The notes under the pieces are model-generated. The model had not been told where the DNA came from. It saw only the letters and a list, made by a program, of their open reading frames with translations, and did no database searches. This document shows, piece after piece, positions 28,301 through 36,077 of a stretch of DNA of 64,000 nt; within the stretch, counting starts at the first letter, position 1, and every line of letters begins with the position of its first letter. Both the position numbers and the translations under genes were made by a program. This DNA is from Humibacter ginsenosidimutans (GTDB taxonomy: Bacteria > Actinomycetota > Actinomycetes > Actinomycetales > Microbacteriaceae), in assembly GCF_007859675.1 (NCBI RefSeq), contig NZ_CP042305.1, positions 1,860,001 to 1,924,000 on the forward strand, written 5' to 3'.

Positions 28301-28615
28301 CGAGATGCCCGTGGTGTACGAGGGAGTGACGCCTCCCCCGGCGACTCCGTTGACCCAGGTGGCGTTGTGACCGTTGCCCGACGAGTCGACGACGGTCGTG
28401 CCGCTGTCACCGTCGAAGGTGTACGACGCGACGGGCTTCACCGCGTCGCCCGGATCGTAGGCGGTCGCGGCCGCGGCCGACTGCGCCCAGCCGAGGCTGA
28501 TGCCCGCGATGATCAGCACGAGTGCGATCGCGCCTGCCATGAGGAACCTGAGCCGCACGGCGAACGATTCGAAGGGGCCGCGACGCGCGTCGGGCGAGGG
28601 GGATGACGATTCCAT
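25331..28615 (-). CDS. LAXTG-anchored surface protein: two LamG domains plus an endonuclease/exonuclease/phosphatase-like domain
   Basis: A 1094-residue exported protein. A long signal peptide (hydrophobic about 25-50) precedes a LamG/concanavalin-like domain (about 60-285), a Listeria-Bacteroides-type repeat ending VTLYAVWN (293-367), a second LamG domain (380-602) and an Ig-like segment (609-704). An EEP-fold domain follows (about 710-1000). A Gly/Thr linker leads to LATTG (1057-1061), a membrane helix and the tail RARRAD. LATTG is a class E sortase pattern. In the EEP domain TSDHRAV is conserved, but the metal-binding QE is QS (DVIGVQSD) and GDFN is GDLQ, so catalysis may be lost or altered. 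It lies 56 bases downstream of phospholipase C on the same strand. Confidence 0.85.
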   Translation of the reverse strand: MESSSPSPDARRGPFESFAVRLRFLMAGAIALVLIIAGISLGWAQSAAAATAYDPGDAVKPVASYTFDGDSGTTVVDSSGNGHNATWVNGVAGGGVTPSYTTGISGNAAHVSGNKNVIQLPLVAGTTDGSGSFSFEFWYFQNSTSSDAAVFASANTASCNNPGFSYYNTSASNSTLKACWGLTPGGTKEYLAATTGPTNGAWHYLAAVVDRGAGTVTTYEDGTAVDTSSSIGASSALAKYAFTLGSEGSLTDTGDGSVDALFDDVNFYDAPITASQIAADYAATKPATGASYNVVFDGNGATGGATATEKLTTGLAAGLTANGFTRAGYGFGGWATSPSGPIAFTDGQSVKDLTSTDGGTVTLYAVWNRMRAAGDTVAPIISYDFENDSGSTVVDDSGSGYNATWSGTPSYATGVSGKSAYVNSPDGSKQGVNHITLPLIAGRTDGSADFSYTFWLKEASSSSDSPIVSNQDFTHCYDKGTTLYNTSGSPGVLRACFGQNGTSTSQNYLPNVSTDSVIGSWHQLAVVVDRSAGTMTTYLDGQQSAKSTALTSAFTLTSGYPFRIGSDGSTTDTVDGFVNADIDDFDFYDQAISAAQVQNDYSATAPPPTVVVDGSSVQKGFVSDTFRAPQVRAGGTVAQPLKALFNGGAATFSKVSGDEWLDVSADGVVSGTAPSAAQQNPGTIQVKATDGTTTSTITVEVPVIGARDAAQLATTTWNLWDAGSHTSDATLKDLAVIAADGLDVIGVQSDGGQVATQLAAALGWYGYEGASGVGIVSAYPLSVADAVTGSDAAPATAVTAHVLGTDVRVWSVGLDGGAYGPDAVCSAGGTAFAAIDAEKATTRYAQAQAVVSELKDDVKHAGDVPVVVLGDLQSPSGADWTAATSSSHCDAGAVAWPVPALFASTGLKDSYRVAHADPVTDAGATWPLYGSTDSAASGARAAQAAGSDSQERVDYVDYAGAQLKVLGSNTLVAGWPSAKAVVTQAWTSDHRAVVTTFGLAASSDDGGSGGSTDTPGGTDGGGTTTPGAGGGTGATTPVPQPSGAANVPVAQDAASGLATTGSDVWLALLVGGVALLIGTGLVGARMLVRARRAD

Positions 28616-28671
28616 GGGGATCTCCGGCTGACGTGACTGGTGCGTTCGAGGGAAGGGAGAGGATGCCAGGG

Positions 28672-30822
28672 TCAGGCCGAGAGCTGAGCGATGCGGCCCG
28701 CATACCTGTGCTGCCACCCGGTGCCGGTGTCGGCCGTGATGGCGATGTCGTAGTAGCCCTCGCTGGTCGGCCAGGTGAGCCGCACGGTCTGCCCCGGGAG
28801 CACCCAGACGGTCTTCGTCCCGCCCTCGAAGTCGTTCGCGGTCACGACGTAGCGCACCTGCTGAAGGCCGTCGTTGTGCAGCGCCAGCTGCACCGTCGGC
28901 GTGGTGCCTGTTGCGAGATCCACGTCGACGCGCGGGACGCCAGCGTTGTTCTGGCCGGCGGGCAGCACCGTTCCGTGGTGCGAGCGCACGAACCCGTCCG
29001 GACCATAGACGGTGAAGGCGTACCTGCCGTCGTACGCCGTGGCGTCCCACGAATAGGCGGCCGGGTTGGTCGCCGACACGGTGTGCGGTGTGTTGGAGAA
29101 CGTCTGGTACGCGTCGGGGAACGCCTGCAGGCTGACGGCCTTGCCGTCGGGTCCGCCGACCAGACTGAGGTTCGCCGTCACCGTGCCGCTCGCGCGGTCT
29201 TCGGCGAACGTGCCGTGCGGGTGGTAGGACAACGGACGGTGCTGGAGCGTTCCGCCCTCCCACTTGTCGGCGGCGGGCACCTGGGTGCCGATCGTGCCTC
29301 CCGCGCGGGCGATCTGCACCAGCGCCTCGGTGTCGGGCAGCGATGGCGTGTCGAACACCGGGTGCGCGAAGTCCATCGCGCTCGTGAGGTCGCCGCTGAT
29401 GCCTCGGCGCCACGGCGTGATCGTCGTGCTCAGCGCCGGGGTTCCGATGGCGGTCGTCCAGTTCTCCAAGAAGCGGATGATCGACGTGTGGTCGAACGTC
29501 TCGGTGCTGACCCAGCCGCCGCGTGTCCACGGAGAGACGAGGATGCCTGGCACGCGCGCCCCGTACCCCAGCGGCGTGCTGCCCGAGTACTCGCCTGCCG
29601 TGCCCGCCTCCGCGTACGGCGGAAGCACGTGGTCGAAGTATCCGTCGTTCTCGTCGAACGTCATGATCAGCAACGTGCTCTTCCACAGCTCCTCGTTGGA
29701 CTGCAGCGTCTGGATGACCTTGTTGCTGAAGTGCGCACCGTGCTCGGGGTTGGCGGAGGGATGCTCGCACCACCCGTACGGCGCGACGATCCACGAGACC
29801 TGCGGCAGCGGGTGCTCTGCTTGCGGCTGGCAGGCCGCGATGAAGTCGGCGAGCACGGCATCCAGGTTGGCGTCGCTGTCGTTGTTGGCGGCCCCGCTGG
29901 CGGCGTACGGCTCGGATCCGGCCCGCCAGACGAGACCGGTGCCCGGCGCGTTCTTGACGGCATCCGCCCGGTTGGCGACGTCGGTGGCCGTGGAGCCCGA
30001 GGTCGTGAAGGCGGCGAACCCGCGGATGGGGTTGTCGGTGTAGTCGCCCACCCAGCTGCTGCCGTTGTTGCTGTTGTCGACGTAGGTGCGCCACGAGACG
30101 CCGGCGGCCTGCAGCACCTCGGGGTACGTCTGCCAGGTGCGCGTGCCGTTGGACTCGCCGCCGTTGTCGGTCACACCGTTCGACGTGCCGGTCCAGTGGT
30201 ACAGGCGGTTCGGCGTGGTCGGTCCCATCAGGGAGCAGTGCCAGTTGTCGCAGATGGTGTAGGCGCTGGCCAACGACCACTGCCACGGGATCTCCTCGCC
30301 CGTCACGTACTGCATCGTGGCGGCGCCCTTCGAGCCGACCCAGTTGTTGTACCTGCCTGTCGACCATGCCGACAGTCCGCCCGAGTAGGAGTGGTCGAGG
30401 CCCGTCGTGGTGCCCGCCACTGTCGTCACCCGCGTGGGCTTGACCACGGCGGTGCCGTTCGGCTGCGAGAACACGTCGGTGCCGTTCGGGAACCGCAGCG
30501 CCTGCTTGTCGTCGAACCCGCGCACACCGGGCAGCGCGCCGTAGTAGTGGTCGAACGCACGGTTCTCCTGAATGAGGATGACCACGTGCTTCACGTCGCT
30601 GATGTCGCCCTTGAACCCGTCGGGGAGCGCTGCGGCGGCGGCACGCGCCGACGCAGGCCGTGCCATGGCGGCCTGCGCCCCGCCGAGCGCCATCGCCCCG
30701 CCGAGCAGGCCCATCGCCTGGAGCATCCCGCGGCGTGAGAGACCCGACTTCAGCACGGAGTCCGGCACGGTCCTCGTGCGCTCGTAGGGATCGGGGGTGA
30801 AGGGGGTGGGCTCGCTCGACAT
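28672..30822 (-). CDS. Phospholipase C, phosphocholine-specific type (Tat-exported)
   Basis: A 716-residue bacterial phospholipase C of the PlcH/PlcN-AcpA superfamily, hydrolysing phosphatidylcholine or related phospholipids to diacylglycerol and a phosphorylated head group. The signal peptide has the twin-arginine motif SRRGMLQAMG (Arg30-Arg31). The catalytic-domain motifs ENRAFDHYYG, WHCSLMGPTTPNR, MTFDENDGYFDHV and FDHTSIIRFLE are all intact. Two C-terminal beta domains (from about 520) are the usual family accessory modules. GAGGAA lies just before ATG 30822. A GntR regulator is immediately upstream on the same strand, and the LamG/EEP gene is downstream. The gene probably serves phosphate or lipid scavenging. 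Confidence 0.93.
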   Translation of the reverse strand: MSSEPTPFTPDPYERTRTVPDSVLKSGLSRRGMLQAMGLLGGAMALGGAQAAMARPASARAAAAALPDGFKGDISDVKHVVILIQENRAFDHYYGALPGVRGFDDKQALRFPNGTDVFSQPNGTAVVKPTRVTTVAGTTTGLDHSYSGGLSAWSTGRYNNWVGSKGAATMQYVTGEEIPWQWSLASAYTICDNWHCSLMGPTTPNRLYHWTGTSNGVTDNGGESNGTRTWQTYPEVLQAAGVSWRTYVDNSNNGSSWVGDYTDNPIRGFAAFTTSGSTATDVANRADAVKNAPGTGLVWRAGSEPYAASGAANNDSDANLDAVLADFIAACQPQAEHPLPQVSWIVAPYGWCEHPSANPEHGAHFSNKVIQTLQSNEELWKSTLLIMTFDENDGYFDHVLPPYAEAGTAGEYSGSTPLGYGARVPGILVSPWTRGGWVSTETFDHTSIIRFLENWTTAIGTPALSTTITPWRRGISGDLTSAMDFAHPVFDTPSLPDTEALVQIARAGGTIGTQVPAADKWEGGTLQHRPLSYHPHGTFAEDRASGTVTANLSLVGGPDGKAVSLQAFPDAYQTFSNTPHTVSATNPAAYSWDATAYDGRYAFTVYGPDGFVRSHHGTVLPAGQNNAGVPRVDVDLATGTTPTVQLALHNDGLQQVRYVVTANDFEGGTKTVWVLPGQTVRLTWPTSEGYYDIAITADTGTGWQHRYAGRIAQLSA

Positions 30823-30981
30823 CGTGTTCCTCGGCTCGAAGGTCTGGTGACGGCAGTCAGCCGAGCAAAGCCGGGCGAACAGGCGGTGAACGCGAGCGGT
30901 CCACGCGTCTCCGACGCGCCGGATCGGCGCGATCCGTGCGCCGACTGTGCACACTGGGCGACTCCGGGCGCACGCGCCCGC

Positions 30982-31758
30982 TCAACTGAGCGTTCGGACG
31001 CTCTCCCCCGCCGCGACCTCGAACGCGATGACGCCGGCGCGGTAGCGGTCGACACCGAGCTCGACGATGCGGCCGTCGCTCGTCGTGGTGATCCTCGTGA
31101 CCTGCAGCAAGGGGCTGGACCGCCGAACGCCGAGCAGCTCGGCGTCGTCGCTCGAGGCCGCGACGGCCTCGATGCGGTGCGTGCCCGACGACACGTGGAT
31201 GCCGGCATCCGCGAGCGCCGAGGTGGTGGATGCCACGTCGTCGGGCATCGCGTCGATCACGTTCGCGAGCCACGGCGCCCAGGTGGAGCGCTCGACCATC
31301 ACCACCCGCCCGTCGAGAGTGCGCACTCTCGTGAAACGGCTGAGCGGTTCACCGAGGCGCATGCCGAGCAGGCGAGCCTCCCTGGCATCCGCCGCACGTC
31401 GCTGCCTGCCCGTGATGCGACCGCCCGCCTGGCGTCCGCCCGCCGAGGCCCACTGCGCGAACGAGAGCATGCGCTCGAAGTCCTGCGTGCGATGTCCCGC
31501 GCGCACGTGCCAGCCCTCTCGCGGTCGCGAGACGATGAGGGACTGCCTGGCCAGCTGTGCGAGCGCACCGCGCATCCTCGCCCTTGTCACGCCGTACTCG
31601 AGCGCGAGCGACGTCTCGGAGGGCAGCCGCCCGGCCGCGCCGAAGTCGCCGTCGAGCACTCGGTGACGCAAGTCGTCGGCGAGCCGCCGGGAGGCGGGAA
31701 CGGATGTCGGCGGCGGGCTGTCATCCGGCGATGGATCGGCCTTGCGCGGCCCGAGCAT
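30982..31758 (-). CDS. GntR family transcriptional regulator, HutC/UTRA type
   Basis: A 258-residue regulator with an N-terminal winged helix (LPSETSLALEYGVTRARMRG) and a C-terminal UTRA ligand domain beginning about residue 95. In that domain, RVRTLDGRVVMVERSTWAPW and the terminal GVDRYRAGVIAFEV are typical. The ligand is unknown. I chose ATG 31758, which has GGAGGT a few bases upstream; GTG at 31770 lacks a site. It reads toward phospholipase C, 160 bases away, and is divergent from a GNAT gene, so it may control either or both. Confidence 0.86.
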   Translation of the reverse strand: MLGPRKADPSPDDSPPPTSVPASRRLADDLRHRVLDGDFGAAGRLPSETSLALEYGVTRARMRGALAQLARQSLIVSRPREGWHVRAGHRTQDFERMLSFAQWASAGGRQAGGRITGRQRRAADAREARLLGMRLGEPLSRFTRVRTLDGRVVMVERSTWAPWLANVIDAMPDDVASTTSALADAGIHVSSGTHRIEAVAASSDDAELLGVRRSSPLLQVTRITTTSDGRIVELGVDRYRAGVIAFEVAAGESVRTLS

Positions 31759-31794
31759 CCCCACCTCCACTATCGGTGCGTCGGGGGGCCAGGA

Positions 31795-31800
31795 TACTCT
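31795..31800 (+). promoter_or_regulatory. Probable -10 element TACTCT of a leaderless GNAT transcript
   Basis: TACTCT ends six bases before ATG 31807, and no ribosome-binding sequence lies between. The same geometry is seen at 8595-8600 and 49985-49990. Confidence 0.4.
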
Positions 31801-31806
31801 GTCTGC

Positions 31807-32256
31807 ATGGCTGAGCTGCGACTCGAGGAACTGTCCGCCGCGAACATCTCGGCGGCGAACGCCCTGACGCTGAAGCCCGGTCAGGAGCAGTTCATCACCC
31901 CGGTCTCGTACTCGGCGGCCGCAGCGGTCAACGACCCCAGCATGACCTGGCAGCGCGTCGTCGTCGACGGCGACGAGGTCGTGGGCTTCGTGATGGGCAG
32001 CTTCGACCAGGATGCCGACGATGAGTTCCGCTCCATCCTCTGGCGCATCAACGTCGACGCCGAAGACCAGGGCCGCGGCATCGGCAGCTTCGCCGTGAAC
32101 GCCCTCGCGGACGAAGCCCGTCGGCGCGGCATCGACCGCCTCTACGTCATCTGGGAGCTCGGCGAGCTCGGACCGCAGGAGTTCTTCCTGCGCGCCGGCT
32201 TCAGCGCGATCGGCGAGACGCAGTACGGCGAAGTCATCGGCGCGATGGACCTCTGA
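31807..32256 (+). CDS. GNAT family acetyltransferase, polyamine-acetyltransferase-like
   Basis: A 149-residue GNAT enzyme. The acetyl-CoA-binding segment is DAEDQGRGIGSFAVNAL (about 85-101), and the acidic FDQDADDEFRSILWRINV strand resembles spermidine/diamine acetyltransferases of the BltD/SpeG kind. The C-terminal FFLRAGFSAIGETQYGE is typical. The substrate is inferred only by resemblance. It precedes the alkyltransferase-like gene by five bases on the same strand, indicating a two-gene transcript. Confidence 0.85.
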   Translation: MAELRLEELSAANISAANALTLKPGQEQFITPVSYSAAAAVNDPSMTWQRVVVDGDEVVGFVMGSFDQDADDEFRSILWRINVDAEDQGRGIGSFAVNALADEARRRGIDRLYVIWELGELGPQEFFLRAGFSAIGETQYGEVIGAMDL

Positions 32257-32261
32257 CCCCC

Positions 32262-32624
32262 ATGCCAGGCGGCCGACGGCCGGGCCCGTCAGAGGGTTTC
32301 GTCGAGGCCGTGCTCGAGGTGGTGGCCGACATCCCTTCCGGCCACGTCATGACGTACGGGCAGGTCGCCGCCGTGCTGGGCTCGCGCGGCGCACGCGTCG
32401 TGGGGCAGGTCATGGCCAGATACGGCGATGACGTGCCGTGGTGGCGCGTCATCCGCGCGTCCGGCGCACCGCCGGCCTGCCACGAGGGAAGAGCGCTCGA
32501 GCACTATCTCGACGAGGGCACACCGTTGCGCGGCATGAGCGCCGAGCGGGCGAGCCGTGAGGATGCCGCCACCGAATATCGCATCGACCTCACGGCCGCC
32601 CGCTGGTCCCCCGAGCTCGCCTGA
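32262..32624 (+). CDS. Alkyltransferase-like protein (MGMT DNA-binding domain)
   Basis: A 120-residue protein matching only the C-terminal DNA-binding domain of O6-methylguanine-DNA methyltransferase. The MTYGQVAAVLGSRGARVVGQVM region is the helix-turn-helix. The active-site PCHR is replaced by PWWRV (59-63), so no methyl transfer is possible. ATL proteins flip and bind alkylated guanines and hand them to nucleotide excision repair. It probably forms a transcript with the upstream GNAT gene and is convergent with GH35, three bases between stops. Confidence 0.9.
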   Translation: MPGGRRPGPSEGFVEAVLEVVADIPSGHVMTYGQVAAVLGSRGARVVGQVMARYGDDVPWWRVIRASGAPPACHEGRALEHYLDEGTPLRGMSAERASREDAATEYRIDLTAARWSPELA

Positions 32625-32627
32625 CCC

Positions 32628-34427
32628 TCAGAACTCCTCGATGTACTCCTCGGTCGGCCCGAGCTCCGGTGCCTCGCGCACCTCGATCGCGTCGCCGAAC
32701 GCGTCGAGCTCGAGCACGGTGAGGAGGTTGTCTCCCCGCTCGAGCAGGGGGCCAGGCACATACAGCGTCTGCTGCGGCCCGATTCCCCAATAGCGGCCGA
32801 GCAGAAAGTCGCCGATCCAGACGAAGCCCTTGCCGAAGCCGGGAAAGGCGAGAAAGGCGTCCGCCGGCTCGTCGACGCGCAGAACGGCGGTGGCGAAGCC
32901 GCTCTCGCCCGACGCCCCCGCGTCGCGTGCCGCCGCGAGCGTCGCGGCGTTCCACGTGTCGATGGGCAGGCCGACGGCCTCCCAACCCAGCACGAGTCGC
33001 CGGTCGAGCTGCACGTGGCCGAGGATTCCCTTGCCCTCTCCCAGCATCGGCCCGTAGTTGATGCGGCCCTGGTTCTCCACGAGCACCTCGAGGCCTGCGA
33101 CCCGCCTCGGCCCCGCGATCGCGATCTCGGCTTCGCCGTGTTCGACGACGCCGATGCGTTCGCCGTCGAGATGCACGATGGCGCGGTCGTGCACGCCGTG
33201 CAGCGCGAGCACGTGCTCACCGGCCGGCAGCAGCACTTCGGTGCGGTAGAGCACGAGTCCCGACGGCTGGTCGAGCTGCTCGAAGGTCGGCGGCCGAAGG
33301 CCGTGCACACCGGATGCCGCGCGTGCTGCGGCCAGCAGCGCACCCCGTCTCGTGACGGCCAGGGTGCGGGCCGGCAGCGTCTCGGGCTGCGCGACGATGC
33401 TCGCGTCGAGCGGCGGGGCATCCTGCCCGAGCAGCCGTGCGCGCAAGGCGTGGAACTTCGGCGTGAGCCCGCCGTTCTCCGCGACGGGCGCGTCGGAGTC
33501 GTAGCTGGTGATCGTGGGCTGCAGCCGCCGTCCGTCGTGATTGGCCCCGGCCGAGAGGCCGAAGTTGGTGCCGCCGTGCGCCATGTAGATGCTCACCGAG
33601 CCACCGGCATCCAGGATCTCCTCCACCGTGCTCGCCGCACTCTGCGCCGAGCGCGTGTGGTGCGCCTCTCCCCAGTGGTCGAACCAGCCGTTCCAGAACT
33701 CGGCGACCACGAACGGCTCGCCGTCGCGGCGCGACCTCAGCAGTTCGCGCGCCTCCGTCGGCTTCGAGCCCAGCGTCGCGGTGGCGAGCACCCCGGGGAT
33801 GCTCCCGGCGTCCTGCATGAGCTGTGTCGGCCCGTCGGCGGTGTAGAGCAGCTCGGTGACGCCGCGCGACAACAGCGCCTCGTGCACCCAGCGCAGGTAA
33901 CCGTCGTCGTCGGCGTAGCTGCCGTACTCGTTCTCCACCTGGAACGCCACGATCGGACCACCCGCCCCGCGTTCGAGCGCCACGAGCCGCGGGATCAGCT
34001 CGTCGAACCACTCCGTGACAGCGTCGAGGTAGGCGGGATGCGACGAGCGCACCTGCATGCCGGGCATGCCGGTCACCCACGCGGGCAGCCCGCCGTTGTC
34101 CCATTCGGCGCAGATGTAGGGCCCGGGTCGAACGATCACATCGAGTCCGGCCTCACCGGCGAGCGACACGAAACGTTCCACGTCGCGCCAGCCGTCGAAT
34201 CGTGCGGGCTCGCCACTACGCGGGCGGTGGAAGTTCCACGGCACGTAGGTGTCGACGGTGTTCAACCCCATCGCGGCGAGTCGCGTCAGCCGGTCACTCC
34301 AGTGTTGCGGGTGCACGCGGAAGTAGTGCAGCGATCCGGAGAGAACGCGGTGCTCCACCCCGTCCCTGAGCAGCCGCCCCTCGTGGAATGACAGCGAACG
34401 CGTCGTCGGAATCAGGTCGATCGTCAT
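32628..34427 (-). CDS. Beta-galactosidase, GH35
   Basis: A 599-residue GH35 enzyme releasing terminal beta-galactose. The N-terminal catalytic barrel opens HRVLSGSLHYFRVHPQHW and continues with NTVDTYVPWNFH and RPGPYICAEWDNGG. The acid/base Glu is in FQVENEYGSY and the nucleophile Glu in VVAEFWNGWFDHWG. C-terminal galactose-binding-like sandwich domains follow from about residue 380. There is no signal peptide, so the enzyme should be cytoplasmic. ATG 34427 begins the family homology. The gene diverges from the LacI regulator. A TGATAT-CC-ATATCA palindrome 60 bases upstream suggests LacI control. Confidence 0.93.
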   Translation of the reverse strand: MTIDLIPTTRSLSFHEGRLLRDGVEHRVLSGSLHYFRVHPQHWSDRLTRLAAMGLNTVDTYVPWNFHRPRSGEPARFDGWRDVERFVSLAGEAGLDVIVRPGPYICAEWDNGGLPAWVTGMPGMQVRSSHPAYLDAVTEWFDELIPRLVALERGAGGPIVAFQVENEYGSYADDDGYLRWVHEALLSRGVTELLYTADGPTQLMQDAGSIPGVLATATLGSKPTEARELLRSRRDGEPFVVAEFWNGWFDHWGEAHHTRSAQSAASTVEEILDAGGSVSIYMAHGGTNFGLSAGANHDGRRLQPTITSYDSDAPVAENGGLTPKFHALRARLLGQDAPPLDASIVAQPETLPARTLAVTRRGALLAAARAASGVHGLRPPTFEQLDQPSGLVLYRTEVLLPAGEHVLALHGVHDRAIVHLDGERIGVVEHGEAEIAIAGPRRVAGLEVLVENQGRINYGPMLGEGKGILGHVQLDRRLVLGWEAVGLPIDTWNAATLAAARDAGASGESGFATAVLRVDEPADAFLAFPGFGKGFVWIGDFLLGRYWGIGPQQTLYVPGPLLERGDNLLTVLELDAFGDAIEVREAPELGPTEEYIEEF

Positions 34428-34486
34428 CGGGCGGCACCGCGAACGGGCGTCATGTGCAGGGGCATGACGATCATCATGGCATAGGT

Positions 34487-34500
34487 TGATATCCATATCA
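34487..34500. promoter_or_regulatory. LacI-type operator candidate upstream of GH35
   Basis: TGATATCCATATCA is an inverted repeat of 6-bp arms around CC. It lies between the GH35 and LacI genes, about 60 bases before the GH35 ATG. The arms resemble the half-sites of the palindromes at 34637 and 36010. Confidence 0.5.
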
Positions 34501-34636
34501 TTTGAGCCTCATGCAAGGCTGCCCCGCGATGAGGGGTGTCGCCTGTCGTGCCGATCAGACATCCTCTACCATCGTTGCCAGGGCTGGCAGCGGCGAACAT
34601 GACCGCGACGCGGCCGCACCGACGGCATCCCTCGTC

Positions 34637-34648
34637 GATATCGATAAC
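34637..34648. promoter_or_regulatory. LacI operator candidate, autoregulatory position
   Basis: GATATCGATAAC differs at one of twelve positions from the perfect palindrome GTTATCGATAAC at 36010-36021. It lies 37 bases before the LacI start codon, where binding would repress its own promoter. Confidence 0.6.
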
Positions 34649-34684
34649 CCACGACGTCAGCGCGATCAGCGACGAAAGGCGAGC

Positions 34685-35701
34685 ATGGACGAGAACCCCA
34701 ACGCGCACCGGCCGGGAATGGCCGACGTCGCCCGGCTCGCCGGGGTGTCGGCGCAGACCGTCTCGCGCACGCTGAGCGGCCACCCGAACGTGCGGGAGCA
34801 CACCAGGGCCAAAGTGCTCGCCGCGGTCGAGGAACTCGGCTACCGCAAGAACGACGCGGCTCGGATGCTCTCCTCCGGGCGCAGCCGCACGCTCGGCATC
34901 GTCGTGTTCGAGACGATGTTCTACTCGCGGTCAGCCGTGACGGTGGGCGTCGAGCACGCCGCCCACCGGGCCGGGTACTCCGTGAGCGCCGTCACCGTGT
35001 CGTCGCTCGACTCGACGGCCATCCAGGACGCGATGACCCGGCTCTCGGAGCACAACGTGGAGGGGATCATCCTCGCCCTTCCCCTCGTGCAGGTGAACAA
35101 GGGCATCGAGGACCTCACGCGCACCATCCCCACCGTGTGCACCGACGGCTCGCGCACGCCCTCCACGCACGTGGTCACCGTCGACCAGACCATGGCGGCG
35201 CGTCTCGCCACCGAGCACCTGCTCTCGCTCGGGCACGAGACCGTCTGGCACGTGAGCGGGCCGGAGAGCTGGCTCGAGGTGGGCGGACGCACGAAGGGCT
35301 GGCGCGAGGCGCTGGAGGAGCAGGGGCGTTTCGTGCCACCGGCGCTGCAGGGCGACTGGTCGCCGGCATCCGGATACCAGAACGGACTCATCGTGGGTCG
35401 TATCCCCGACGTGACTGCGGTGTTCGTCGCCAGCGACGAGATGGCCTTCGGCGTGATCCGCGCCCTGCACGAGCTCGGCAAACGCGTGCCGGAGGACGTC
35501 TCCGTGGTGGGTGTCGACGACATCCCGCTCGCCGAGTACTGCTCGCCGTCGCTGACGACCGTCGCCCAGCCGTTCGAGTCGATCGGCGAGCGCGCCGTGG
35601 AGCGGCTCATCGCCGCGATCGAAAATCCGTCGTCCGCCGCGCAGACCGAGACGATCGAGCCGTCGCTCATCGTGCGCTCGAGCACGTCGGCTCCCGCCTG
35701 A
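34685..35701 (+). CDS. LacI family transcriptional regulator
   Basis: A 338-residue repressor. The N-terminal helix-turn-helix and hinge are complete: MADVARLAGVSAQTVSRTLS (12-31), ending in ELGYRKNDAARMLSSG. The periplasmic-binding-protein-like sugar domain follows, with VFVASDEMAFGVIRAL and SVVGVDDIPLAEY. AAAGG lies six bases before ATG 34685, excluding upstream in-frame codons. It sits between GH35 and the anchored F5/8C-domain gene. Related palindromes lie upstream of all three genes, so a galactoside-responsive local regulon is likely. Confidence 0.93.
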   Translation: MDENPNAHRPGMADVARLAGVSAQTVSRTLSGHPNVREHTRAKVLAAVEELGYRKNDAARMLSSGRSRTLGIVVFETMFYSRSAVTVGVEHAAHRAGYSVSAVTVSSLDSTAIQDAMTRLSEHNVEGIILALPLVQVNKGIEDLTRTIPTVCTDGSRTPSTHVVTVDQTMAARLATEHLLSLGHETVWHVSGPESWLEVGGRTKGWREALEEQGRFVPPALQGDWSPASGYQNGLIVGRIPDVTAVFVASDEMAFGVIRALHELGKRVPEDVSVVGVDDIPLAEYCSPSLTTVAQPFESIGERAVERLIAAIENPSSAAQTETIEPSLIVRSSTSAPA

Positions 35702-36077
35702 CGGGTTCGCACCTCCTGACCGGGTCGCGCCTCCTGGCGCACGTACCGATTTCAGGTCGACGCCGCCTGCACGGCCGTTCTGTGGCCGTGCAGTCCGCCT
35801 CCGGCCTGAAAAGTGCACGGTTGCGGCACAAACCGACCACTTCCCCGGTCATCGCCGGCGTGCGCGCGACGGCGATGAGTCTCTGACTCCCTCTGTCTGA
35901 GTCAGCCCTGCGAGTGGCGCCGGCGAGATGGACGAGCGCGCCGGCCTCCTGAGTGTTAGCGATACCGTGTGGCGCTGCCACAAACATCCCTGCAGGGATT
36001 TGGTCTGGTGTTATCGATAACTTCGGTTTAGTGTGTACCTGCTCTCCATTGCCCCGACGAAGTAGCGAGGAAGATCC
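35702..36077 (+). promoter_or_regulatory. 376-base intergenic region: terminator hairpin plus two LacI operator candidates
   Basis: No gene is seen. After the LacI stop, CTGCACGGCC (35767-35776) pairs with GGCCGTGCAG (35784-35793), nested inside TTTCAGG/CCTGAAA (35750-35756, 35805-35811), a likely terminator. Further right are GTTAGCGATACC (35955-35966) and the perfect palindrome GTTATCGATAAC (36010-36021), 55 bases apart, placed to control the surface-protein gene that starts at 36078. Confidence 0.65.
36010..36021. promoter_or_regulatory. Perfect palindromic LacI-type operator GTTATCGATAAC
   Basis: A 12-bp perfect palindrome with a central CG, the hallmark of LacI-family operators, located 56 bases before the surface-protein ATG. 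A weaker copy (10 of 12 positions) lies at 35955-35966. Confidence 0.65.

Noticed and set aside
25331..30367. A 1678-codon reading of the LamG/EEP gene running back into phospholipase C
   Set aside because: The upstream part overlaps phospholipase C in another frame and is Arg/His-rich noise. The signal peptide and ribosome site place the real start at 28615.
35702..36077. Small RNA gene in the gap after LacI
   Set aside because: The nested hairpin right after the LacI stop is better explained as its terminator, and no promoter-plus-terminator pair for a separate RNA is evident.
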